Positions 51,511 to 59,664 of a stretch of 64,000 bases of DNA are shown here, piece by piece. The notes beneath the pieces are model-generated. The model saw only the letters and a list, made by a program, of their open reading frames with translations, did not search any database and was not told the DNA's origin. Source of the DNA: JABDOU01 sp041609995 (lineage in GTDB: Bacteria > Actinomycetota > Acidimicrobiia > Spongiisociales > SHLN01); assembly GCA_041609995.1 (NCBI GenBank), contig JBFIPU010000005.1:14012-78011 (forward strand), given 5' to 3'. The stretch's first letter is position 1. The number at the start of each line of letters is the position of its first letter. The position numbers and the translations under genes were made by a program.

Positions 51511-54375
51511 GTGATCCATCGCGAACCCGAAGATCAGGGACCGCCCGTTCCGATTCGCCCTCCCCGCCGTCGCCTGTGGGCGAGGGTGCTCGTCGTCATC
51601 GTCATCGTGCTGGCGATGACCCTGCGGGGGGCTGCCGTGCTGTGGACCGACTTCCTGTGGTTCTCTTCGGTCGACCGTTCCTCCGTGTGGCGCACGATCC
51701 TGTTCACCCGCATCGGGCTGGTGGTCGTGGCCGCGGTGCTGGCGGTCGCCTTCATCGCGATCAATCTGTTCCTGGCCGAACGGCTCTCACCCCGGTTGTC
51801 GATTGCCTCGGTCGAGGGCGCTCGCGACGAGATGGTGGAACGGTTCCAGATGATGGCCGAGGCCTACGCCACCCGCATCTATGTCGGCGTGGCGTTGTTC
51901 TTCGGCCTGTTGATGGGCGTGGGTGCCTCTGGCCTCTGGCAGGACTTTCTCCTGTTCCAGAACAGCCAGGGGTTCACGATCCCCGATCCCGTATTCGGAA
52001 ACGACATCGGCTTCTACGTCTTCCGCCTCCCGTTCTGGCGCGACCTGTTCCAGTTCGGCTTTCAGCTGGTCATATGGACAACGTTCCTCACCACCGCTCT
52101 CCACTACCTCAACGGTGGCATCGTTCTCCAACAGGACGTCCGCCGGGTGAGCAGTGGCGCCAAGGTGCATCTTTCGGTGCTGCTCGCCTTCGTCGCCTTT
52201 CTCAAAGCCTGGGGGTACCGCCTCGACCAATACGACCTGCTCTATTCCGACCGGGGGGCGGTGCTGGGTGCGACCTACACCGACGTCAACGCCCAGCTGC
52301 CTGCCTTGCGCCTGATGGTGTGGGTGGCGGTGATCGTCGGGGTTCTGCTTCTCCTCAACATCCGTATCAAGGGCTGGTCGCTCCCGGCGGTGGCGGGGGG
52401 TCTGTGGCTTGCCGCATCGCTGATTGTGGCCTCTCTCTACCCCTCGTTGATTCAGCGCTTTTCGGTCGAACCCAAAGAACTGTCGCAGGAAAGCGAGTTC
52501 ATCGCTCGGCACATCAACGCGACCAGAGACGCCTACAACCTGTCCGGGGTGAACGTTCGCGATTTTGCCGCGTCTCCCGATCTCGACGAAGAAGACATCG
52601 CCAACAATTCGCTCACTGTCGACAATCTGCGCCTGTGGGACCCGGGCGTCCTCAAAGAGGCATACGTGCAGTTGCAGGAGCTGCGCACCTACTACCAGGT
52701 CGACGATGTGGACACCGACCGCTATCTCATCGACGGAGCCTTGACCCAGGTCATGCTCTCGGCCCGTGAACTGGCACCTACTCTCGATCCCGCCAACAGC
52801 AATTGGACGAACGATCACCTGATCTTCACCCACGGGTTCGGCGTGGTCGCCTCACCGGCCAACGATGTGAGCGTCGAGGGCCAGCCTCAATTCCTCGTCG
52901 GCGATATTCCCCTCAATGTGGCGGCCGAGGAGTTGCGATTGGAACAGGAGCGGATCTACTTCGGCGAGGTGGCGGCCGAGGACTCCTTCGTGATCGTGGG
53001 GACGAACGAGCGGGAAGTGGACTCCCTGACGGCCGACGCCAACGAGCTCACCTTCAACTCCTACGACGGCTCCGGCGGGGTGGAGGTGGGTGGCCTGGTG
53101 CGCCGGGCGGCGTTTGCGCTCCGATTCGGCGACACCAACACGGTTCTCTCCGGGTTGATCACGCCCGACAGCCGGGTTCTCATGGTTCGCAACATTCAGG
53201 ACCGGCTCGCCAAGGTGGCGCCGTTCCTCTACCAGGACTCCGATCCGTATCTCGTCATCGTCGACGGCGAGATGCGATGGATCGTGGATATGTACTCGAC
53301 CAGCACCCGGTACCCGTATTCGGAGCGTGCCAACACCAGCCGGCTGCGGGCCAGCGCCCGCGCCAATGCGCTGCCCAACAACTTCAACTACATCCGCAAC
53401 TCGGTCAAGGCCGTTATCGATCCCTTCGAAGGTGATCTCGATCTCTACATCGTCGATCGCGACGACCCTGTCATCCGGGCCTATGACCAGATCTTCCCCG
53501 ATCTCTTCTCCTCCATCGACACGATGCCGGATGCGATCAAAGATCACTTCCGCTATCCAGAGGACCTGTTTCGGGTGCAGAGCGACATGTATGGCCGCTA
53601 CCACGTGACGGTCCCGAGCGTGTTCTTCTCCGAGAGCGACCAATGGGAGATCGACGAGGACCCGTCCAAAGGCGTCACCCGCCCCAGCCTGCGGGGGGCG
53701 GCCTCGCCGCCCCCGATGCTGCCCTATTACCTGTTGATGAGGCTGCCCGAGGATGCCGAATCCACGTTTCTGATCATGCAGCCGTTCACACCCGAGGGGC
53801 GCCCCAACATGGTGTCGTTCCTCATTGCGAAGAGCGAGCCGCAGGCCTACGGCGAGATGATCGACTTCCGGTTCCGGGCCGGCGACCCGCCCAGCGGCCC
53901 GAACCAGGTCGCAGCCCGGATCAACAGCGACACCGTTGTTTCTGACATCACCACCCAGCTGGACCAGCAGGGATCGGACGTGATCTTCGGCAATCTGCTC
54001 GTCATACCCATCGAGGAGTCGATCGTGTATATGCAGCCGCTCTACACGATCGCAGAGAACCAGACGAACGCCATTCCCGAGCTGAAGAAAGTGGTGATGG
54101 TGTTCAACGATCGCGTCATCATCCGCGACACCCTGGCTCAGGCCATCGAGGCAACCTTCGGCTTCGTGTCCGAAGATCCCGCCCCCACCCCCCAGCCAGA
54201 CGAGACTCCGGCGCCGGGTACCGGAACCATAGAGGAGCTGCTGGAGTCGGCCCGGGTGTCGTTCGAGCAGGCGGAGGCAGCGTTGCGGGAAGGCGACCTG
54301 TCCCGGTATCAACAGCTGATAGATGAGGCGCAGATCCTCGTGAACCAGGCCATCAGCCTCCTCGCGGCCGGCTAG
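51511..54375 (+). CDS. UPF0182-family large membrane protein
   Basis: A 954-residue protein. The N-terminal third has about seven hydrophobic helices (for example VLVVIVIVLAMTLRGAAVLW and LVVVAAVLAVAFIAINLFL). The soluble remainder includes the family hallmarks FLWFSSVDRSSVW, SRYPYSERAN-like STRYPYSERANTS and NFNYIRNSVKAVID. The C-terminus is a Pro/Glu linker plus a short helix pair. Function is unknown; it is widespread in actinobacteria. The GTG at 51511 follows the DivIVA gene by 55 bases. Confidence 0.9.
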   Translation: MIHREPEDQGPPVPIRPPRRRLWARVLVVIVIVLAMTLRGAAVLWTDFLWFSSVDRSSVWRTILFTRIGLVVVAAVLAVAFIAINLFLAERLSPRLSIASVEGARDEMVERFQMMAEAYATRIYVGVALFFGLLMGVGASGLWQDFLLFQNSQGFTIPDPVFGNDIGFYVFRLPFWRDLFQFGFQLVIWTTFLTTALHYLNGGIVLQQDVRRVSSGAKVHLSVLLAFVAFLKAWGYRLDQYDLLYSDRGAVLGATYTDVNAQLPALRLMVWVAVIVGVLLLLNIRIKGWSLPAVAGGLWLAASLIVASLYPSLIQRFSVEPKELSQESEFIARHINATRDAYNLSGVNVRDFAASPDLDEEDIANNSLTVDNLRLWDPGVLKEAYVQLQELRTYYQVDDVDTDRYLIDGALTQVMLSARELAPTLDPANSNWTNDHLIFTHGFGVVASPANDVSVEGQPQFLVGDIPLNVAAEELRLEQERIYFGEVAAEDSFVIVGTNEREVDSLTADANELTFNSYDGSGGVEVGGLVRRAAFALRFGDTNTVLSGLITPDSRVLMVRNIQDRLAKVAPFLYQDSDPYLVIVDGEMRWIVDMYSTSTRYPYSERANTSRLRASARANALPNNFNYIRNSVKAVIDPFEGDLDLYIVDRDDPVIRAYDQIFPDLFSSIDTMPDAIKDHFRYPEDLFRVQSDMYGRYHVTVPSVFFSESDQWEIDEDPSKGVTRPSLRGAASPPPMLPYYLLMRLPEDAESTFLIMQPFTPEGRPNMVSFLIAKSEPQAYGEMIDFRFRAGDPPSGPNQVAARINSDTVVSDITTQLDQQGSDVIFGNLLVIPIEESIVYMQPLYTIAENQTNAIPELKKVVMVFNDRVIIRDTLAQAIEATFGFVSEDPAPTPQPDETPAPGTGTIEELLESARVSFEQAEAALREGDLSRYQQLIDEAQILVNQAISLLAAG

Positions 54376-54454
54376 CCGACCCGGGCTTCTGTTGGCCCTC
54401 GACTCCGGTTGCCCTCATCCGACGCCGAGCTTCTCGAATCGCTATCTTCGAGGT

Positions 54455-54916
54455 ATGAGTGACATGTATACCGTTCAGCGTTCGATCAAGATCGATGCTC
54501 CCCCGGAGAAGGTCTATCGCCACATCATTGATCTCCGTAAGCAAGAGGCGTGGTCTCCCTGGGAGCGAATGGATCCCACCATGTCCAAGGCCTACTCGGG
54601 GGCGGAGGCAGGCGTAGGGTCCCGCTATTCGTGGTCCGGCAACCGCAAGGTTGGCGAGGGCTCGATGGAGATCACCGATGCCAAAGAGAACGAGCGGGTC
54701 GACATGGACCTCGAGTTCTTGAAGCCGTTCAAGGCGCAGAACAAGGTCTGGATGGCTCTCGATCCGGTCGATGACGGCACACACGTGACCTGGGGCATGA
54801 CCGGCGAGAACACGCTCATGACGAGGATCATGGGCATCTTCAGAAGTATGGATTCCATGGTCGGCCGCGACTTCGAGAATGGGCTGGCGAATCTGAAGGA
54901 GACCGTCGAGGACTAG
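54455..54916 (+). CDS. SRPBCC / polyketide cyclase-like protein
   Basis: A 153-residue START-like helix-grip protein. The opening VQRSIKIDAPPEKVYRHIIDLRKQEAWSPW and the strand pattern ending in a long C-terminal helix (DFENGLANLKETVE) are typical of SRPBCC proteins that bind small hydrophobic ligands. The start is ATG 54455 (MSDMYTVQRS). Ligand and role are unknown. Confidence 0.85.
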   Translation: MSDMYTVQRSIKIDAPPEKVYRHIIDLRKQEAWSPWERMDPTMSKAYSGAEAGVGSRYSWSGNRKVGEGSMEITDAKENERVDMDLEFLKPFKAQNKVWMALDPVDDGTHVTWGMTGENTLMTRIMGIFRSMDSMVGRDFENGLANLKETVED

Positions 54917-54970
54917 CTCTTCCGGCAGGCCTGTGTGCCGGGTGTTTCGTGATACGCCGGCCGCGCTCGG

Positions 54971-55375
54971 TCACGCCGTGACCTGGACCGACTTTCTGAT
55001 CATTTCGGTCAATATCCCCATGTCGATGTCGTCGAGCTTCTTGACATACAGGCACGATTTCCCGGTCGAATGCTTGCCGAGCCGGCTGAGTAGCTCGCTG
55101 TAGTCGCTGAAGCCGTCCATGACGTACAACACGAGGTTCTGCTTGCGAGGGCTGAAACCCACCTGGAACCACGTGCCCTCGCGACCGCTCTCGTACTCGT
55201 AGTCGTACGACCCGAAACCCACGATGCTCTTTCCCCACATCGCCGGCGGTTGCTTGGTGATCTCGCTCATGAGATCCACCAATCTCCAGCAGTCTGACCG
55301 CTTGGTTTCGTCCTCGATCGAGTCGATGAACTTGTCCACGCTGTCTTCGTTCTTCTGGGTTTTCAGCGCAGCCAT
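54971..55375 (-). CDS. DUF1801-domain protein (copy 1)
   Basis: A 134-residue cytoplasmic protein of the YdhG/DUF1801 family: the helix SVDKFIDSIEDETKRSDC, then KQPPAMWGKSIVGFGSYDYEY, a strand FQVGFSPRKQNLVLYVM and a C-terminal KSCLYVKKLDDIDMG. Function unknown. ATG 55375 (MAALKTQKNE) is used rather than a start 30 bases upstream. A second DUF1801 gene is at 61633-62019. Confidence 0.88.
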   Translation of the reverse strand: MAALKTQKNEDSVDKFIDSIEDETKRSDCWRLVDLMSEITKQPPAMWGKSIVGFGSYDYEYESGREGTWFQVGFSPRKQNLVLYVMDGFSDYSELLSRLGKHSTGKSCLYVKKLDDIDMGILTEMIRKSVQVTA

Positions 55376-55434
55376 GGACGCCAGGCTACCGATCCACGGT
55401 GACACCGGCCGGCGCCGATCGGTAGGTTTGTGCG

Positions 55435-55836
55435 ATGGTTGGCGAGATCGAGATCGGGCTGCAAGGCACGTTCACGGCGACCGTCAGGGAGGCCGACACG
55501 GCGGTAGCCCTCGAGTCAGGCGACGTGGAGGTGCTCGCCACCCCCCGGCTGGTGGCATGGCTGGAGGCAGCCGCCGTCGCCGCTCTCGCCTCCGCGCTCT
55601 CCGGGCCGCGGACGTCGGTGGGTACCCACCTGTCGATCGACCACCGGGCCCCATCGGCGGTCGGCGCCGAAATCGAATGCCAGGCGGTGGTCACGAGCGT
55701 GGAGGGCCGGACCGTTACGTTTGATGTGGTCGCTCACCAGGTCGACCCCCGCTCGAGGGGGCCAATCGCTTCCGGCAGGCATACACGGGTGATGGTCGAT
55801 CGAGAACGTTTCCTGGCGTCGGTTGCGAGCGATTGA
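55435..55836 (+). CDS. FlK-like hotdog thioesterase
   Basis: A 133-residue hotdog-fold thioesterase. Thr36, Glu44 and His70 lie in ATPRLVAWLE and LSIDH; each is six residues before the catalytic Thr42, Glu50 and His76 of fluoroacetyl-CoA thioesterase FlK, so the active site spacing is identical. Natural substrate is unlikely to be fluoroacetyl-CoA and is unknown. It diverges from the DUF1801 gene by 59 bases. Confidence 0.85.
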   Translation: MVGEIEIGLQGTFTATVREADTAVALESGDVEVLATPRLVAWLEAAAVAALASALSGPRTSVGTHLSIDHRAPSAVGAEIECQAVVTSVEGRTVTFDVVAHQVDPRSRGPIASGRHTRVMVDRERFLASVASD

Positions 55837-55876
55837 GAGCACCGGGTCCGTGCAGGGTCCGACGACAGCTGCGTGA

Positions 55877-56227
55877 TCAGGGTTCGGAGGTTTTGGCCGT
55901 GGATACGGCAGCCAACACCAGAATGACCACACCGCTGACGATCGCCCACTCGAGCCCACCGTTTGCGAGTTGCGCCATCCAGCCGGCCAGCAGCCCGGCC
56001 CCCAGGCCGGCTGCGGCATAGCCCCCCATCCCTGCAGGGCCGGCGTCCGACATGGCCGCAATGACGACGGTACCAGCCAGGGCGGCGACACCAACTATCG
56101 CGATTGGCGCCCAGTCGGGTAGGTCGAGCCCGCCGTCAGTCGTGGCCATGATGAGGTAGAGAGTGCTGTAGAAACCGGTGGCTCCCGCCGCCAGGCCGGC
56201 TGCGAGCCGCTTCAGTGTGTTCGTCAT
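55877..56227 (-). CDS. Small four-helix membrane protein
   Basis: A 116-residue protein with four hydrophobic helices: about 7-28, 36-58, 62-88 and 92-110 (for example PIAIVGVAALAGTVVIAAMS). No conserved motif recognised. ATG 56227 has GGAG upstream; the frame's earlier ATG is judged part of the spacer. Function unknown. Confidence 0.65.
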   Translation of the reverse strand: MTNTLKRLAAGLAAGATGFYSTLYLIMATTDGGLDLPDWAPIAIVGVAALAGTVVIAAMSDAGPAGMGGYAAAGLGAGLLAGWMAQLANGGLEWAIVSGVVILVLAAVSTAKTSEP

Positions 56228-56317
56228 GATGTGCTCCGTGCCTCTTTCGTACCCAGTTCGTCTTTGACCGAAACAACGCCGGATTAGCTGCGGGCGCCTC
56301 GTAGCCTTGCGACTGTC

Positions 56318-57229
56318 ATGATCGAGATGCTTCGCAAGAGAATCGCCGGCGCCGGAGCGAGCCCGTTTGGGCATGCGCCGTTTCCGCTCGAGCACACGCT
56401 CGAGTACCGCGGAGACCCCGGCCTGTGCGGACCGGGGTCTGTCACCTGGACGTTGCTGGCCGACGTGTCATCGTTCATCGGCGGCATTCGGGCCCTAGCG
56501 ATCCAGGCCGCCCATCCAGAGGTGGCTGCCGGCGTGAGAGATCACTCCCGCTATCGGGAGGACCCGCTCGGGCGGCTGTCGCGCACGTCCAACTATGTGA
56601 CCGCCACGTCTTTCGGCGCCATGCCTGAAGTCGATCATGCGATCGCCCTGGTCCGACAAGCCCATCAGCCGGTCAAAGGACAATCGCACCGCGGGGTCGC
56701 CTACTCCGCCGGAGGCCCGAGATTCGCCGCATGGGTTCACAACGCCCTGACAGAAAGCTTCCTGGTCGCTTATCAGCATTACGGGCCCCGTTCACTGACG
56801 CCGGCGGAGGCCGACCGGTTTGTGGAGGAACAAACCAGAATCGGCGGCCTGCTCGACGCCGACCCCATGCCCCGGACGGCCAGGGAACTGCACGAGTGGA
56901 TCGCAGGCCATCCGGATCTGTCCGATTCGCCCGGGCGCAAAGAGGCCATGCAGTTTCTGCGCCGGCCTCCGCTGCCCATGTTGACACGCATTGCGTACTG
57001 GATCATGTTTGCGGCCGCGGCCGCCACCATTCCCAAGCGCTTGCGCCGGATCCTCCACATCCACCGGGTCCCGGGCGCGATCATCGCCGGGAAGGCGTTC
57101 ATTGCTTTCCTGCGCTGGGCCATGGGGATGTCACCCGCGTGGCGCCTCGCCCTGATCCGGGTGGGCGAACCGATTCCCGAAGGCGTCTTCAAGCAAGAAC
57201 CGCGGGTACCGATCGACTACGACCGATAA
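56318..57229 (+). CDS. DUF2236 / MpaB-like oxygenase
   Basis: A 303-residue protein of the MpaB / rubber-oxygenase catalytic-domain family (DUF2236). The segments RALAIQAAHPEVAAGVRDHS, YREDPLGRLSRT and WVHNALTESFLVAYQHYG match the family's heme-proximal helices, in which the His and Arg residues coordinate the heme. Such enzymes perform oxidative cleavage or hydroxylation of hydrophobic substrates; substrate unknown. It lies 10 bases before the LigD-type polymerase gene on the same strand. Confidence 0.88.
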   Translation: MIEMLRKRIAGAGASPFGHAPFPLEHTLEYRGDPGLCGPGSVTWTLLADVSSFIGGIRALAIQAAHPEVAAGVRDHSRYREDPLGRLSRTSNYVTATSFGAMPEVDHAIALVRQAHQPVKGQSHRGVAYSAGGPRFAAWVHNALTESFLVAYQHYGPRSLTPAEADRFVEEQTRIGGLLDADPMPRTARELHEWIAGHPDLSDSPGRKEAMQFLRRPPLPMLTRIAYWIMFAAAAATIPKRLRRILHIHRVPGAIIAGKAFIAFLRWAMGMSPAWRLALIRVGEPIPEGVFKQEPRVPIDYDR

Positions 57230-57239
57230 GCTCGCGCTC

Positions 57240-58142
57240 ATGGAAGTATCAAACGCGGAGCGGGTGATCTTCCCTGAGGTGGGTATCACCAAGGGGGAAG
57301 TGGTTGCCTATTACGAGCGGGTAGCCGACCTCATGGCTGAATTCGTGCTCGGGCGGCCCCTCACCTTGCAGCGATTCCCCAAAGGGCTGGCCGAAGAGGG
57401 CTTCATGCAGAAGAACGCCGCCGACCACTACCCGGATTCGATCGAGCGCTACGAAGTCCCCAAGAACGAGGGAGGGGTCACCCGCTACCCCGTGCTACGT
57501 GATCCGCGCGACATCCCCTATCTGGCCAACCAGGGCACGATCACGTTCCACGTCTGGCTCAGCACGGTAGAGGCGCCGTTTCAGCCTGATTATCTGATCC
57601 TCGACCTGGACCCGCCGGAGGCCGAGGCGGAGCTCGTCCGTGAAGTGGCCCGCCAGGCGCATTCGGTGCTGTACTCGTTCGCCATCGAATCGATGCCGGT
57701 CGCCACCGGGTCCAAGGGTTTTCACATTTGGATCCCACTCGACGGGTCGGTGGACTACGAGGCGTCCGGCAAGACCGCCCGGGCCCTAGCCGGCATGATT
57801 GCGGCCAGGGTGCCAGAGCTCGCCACCCTCGAGTTTCTCAAGAAAGAACGCAAAGGGCGGGTGTTTGTCGACTGGCTGCGCAACCACCCGGGATCCACCG
57901 TGGCCGCCCCGTTCTCACTCCGGCCCCGCCCACACGCATCGGTGGCCATGCCGATCAGCTGGGACGAGCTCGAGTCGGCCGACCCCGACGGCTGGACGAT
58001 GAAGAACGTCAACAAGCGGCTCACCAAACTGCCCGAATGGCCCGAACCGATCGCTCTGCCGGTTGACCAGGTCCTGGAAACCGCCACCTACATGGGCATC
58101 GATTTCGAGTCACAATTCGACCGCTTCGGTCGCGAACTCTGA
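57240..58142 (+). CDS. Standalone LigD-type polymerase (primase-like) domain
   Basis: A 300-residue archaeo-eukaryotic primase-superfamily polymerase of the kind fused in LigD. The two catalytic aspartates are in YLILDLDPPE, with GSKGFHIWIPL carrying the His, and a third acid in KGRVFVDWLRN. The N-terminus (NAERVIFPEVGITKGEV) is standard. No ligase or nuclease domain is fused, and no ku gene lies in the window. It would insert nucleotides at broken or gapped DNA. Confidence 0.9.
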   Translation: MEVSNAERVIFPEVGITKGEVVAYYERVADLMAEFVLGRPLTLQRFPKGLAEEGFMQKNAADHYPDSIERYEVPKNEGGVTRYPVLRDPRDIPYLANQGTITFHVWLSTVEAPFQPDYLILDLDPPEAEAELVREVARQAHSVLYSFAIESMPVATGSKGFHIWIPLDGSVDYEASGKTARALAGMIAARVPELATLEFLKKERKGRVFVDWLRNHPGSTVAAPFSLRPRPHASVAMPISWDELESADPDGWTMKNVNKRLTKLPEWPEPIALPVDQVLETATYMGIDFESQFDRFGREL

Positions 58143-58185
58143 CGACTCGGAAACCCCGGAACGTTGTTTGCGCGTCAGATTCGAC

Positions 58186-59628
58186 ATGAAGAGTGTGCGC
58201 AACATGATCGTTCTGCTGTTGTTATTCGTGGCGGCCGCGGCCTGTGGGGGAGGATCGGGCTTCGAGGCCTCAACATCGCCCGACCCGACCACGGGAGCCG
58301 GGTTCGAGGACGGCCAAACCCAGCCCACCGTTCCCGTGCCGGAGCCGGCTGCCCCAATAGAGACGTCCTTTCCGATGTGTTCCGATATCGAATACCGGCG
58401 CGCGCCTGACGCGGCCTACCGCGATTCACCGATCTATGTGGCCAACGAGCAACCGGTGGAGGAAGTGATGGCGTGGGCCCAACAGCAGCCCGGCTATGTG
58501 ACGATTTGGGTCGATCGGGAACGGAACGGTTGGATCACCGTGGCGTTCACGCAGGACGTCGGTCTTCGCACCGAAGAGCTCGCTGCCGAGTTCCCGGGCG
58601 TGGGGGTGGTGGCGGTCGAGGTCGACTGGACCGAGGCGGAGTTGGCCGACCTCCAGGACCGGGTGACCGATGTACTGCGATCTGAAGGATGGTCGTTCGG
58701 ATCAGGCCGGGGCGTGGCCCGGGGGTACGTATCAGCTGAGATCGGGGTGCTCAGCCCTGAGCGTCTCGCGGTTCTCGAGGAGCACTTTGCGGGCGAGCGG
58801 CTGTGTGTGTCGGGCATTGATCCCAGCGAAGCCATCCCCGATGGTCCCCAGCCGGAGGCGGGGGAAGGCTGGCGGCTCCTGGGGGCGGAACGTGACGCCG
58901 GCCGGCCCTATCGGACCGCCATCGCCTGGGATGAGGATTCCTATGCCGCCCTGTGGGGCGCCACCGGCATCGAGGGCGAGGCCCCCGATGTCGACTTCGA
59001 GAGCGAGGTGGTGGTCTGGTTCGGAGCGGTGTACGGGTCGAGCTGTCCCGGCCTGCGCCTGGATGATGTGATCTTCGATCTGGAACGTTCGGTCGTCCAC
59101 GGCGAAATCGTGCTGCCGAGCTCCGTCGGCCCCGCCTGCACGAGCGACGCTCTTCCGCATGCGTTCGTGGTTGCGCTCGAACGCAGCCGGCTGCCCCAAG
59201 CTCCCTTCTCGATCCAGCTGTCGGCAGAAGGCCCACCTGCCGGGGCCCCGGAGGAGCGGACGATCGTGGATGCCGACCTGCGGGCTCCGGGGTCGGTGGC
59301 TGCACCGGGGTCGATCAGCCAGGGCGTATATGACCCCGAGGCCCACATTCGCTTCGTCCAGCCGGGCGAAGTGATCGAACCCGGGTTTCCGATCAGGTTG
59401 ATGCTCGACACCCACTGTGGGATCGACTGGATCGGCCTCAACGGGGTCACCTGGCATGCCCCCGACCACCCGGCGATTCCCGCCGAGTGGGAACCGGTGC
59501 TCGACGGCGAGGCGATTGTGGTGGAGCTGTTGTTGACAGAAGGCGACCCCCCGACCTTGACGGCCACCGCCAACGGCTACACGGTTGACTACGAGGCCAC
59601 CTCCCAGGAACGCCCGGGCTGCGACTAG
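58186..59628 (+). CDS. Putative secreted lipoprotein, function unknown
   Basis: A 480-residue protein. MKSVRNMIVLLLLFVAAAAC is a lipoprotein signal with Cys20 as the likely lipidation site, followed by a Gly/Ser/Thr/Pro-rich tether (about 21-60). The exported body has an N-terminal domain of strand-helix pattern (about 70-200) and a later domain including FESEVVVWFGAVYGSSCPGL and an Ig-like end with HCGIDWIGLNGVTWHA. No catalytic motif seen. ATG 58186 is chosen; the frame overlaps the polymerase gene further upstream. Confidence 0.72.
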   Translation: MKSVRNMIVLLLLFVAAAACGGGSGFEASTSPDPTTGAGFEDGQTQPTVPVPEPAAPIETSFPMCSDIEYRRAPDAAYRDSPIYVANEQPVEEVMAWAQQQPGYVTIWVDRERNGWITVAFTQDVGLRTEELAAEFPGVGVVAVEVDWTEAELADLQDRVTDVLRSEGWSFGSGRGVARGYVSAEIGVLSPERLAVLEEHFAGERLCVSGIDPSEAIPDGPQPEAGEGWRLLGAERDAGRPYRTAIAWDEDSYAALWGATGIEGEAPDVDFESEVVVWFGAVYGSSCPGLRLDDVIFDLERSVVHGEIVLPSSVGPACTSDALPHAFVVALERSRLPQAPFSIQLSAEGPPAGAPEERTIVDADLRAPGSVAAPGSISQGVYDPEAHIRFVQPGEVIEPGFPIRLMLDTHCGIDWIGLNGVTWHAPDHPAIPAEWEPVLDGEAIVVELLLTEGDPPTLTATANGYTVDYEATSQERPGCD

Positions 59629-59664
59629 CTTCGACGAACCGTACTCGTTGGGGTCGGTGGACAG

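Noticed and set aside
52852..54312. 486-codon minus-strand open frame opposite UPF0182
   Set aside because: Shadow of the family-conserved plus-strand gene; no domain.
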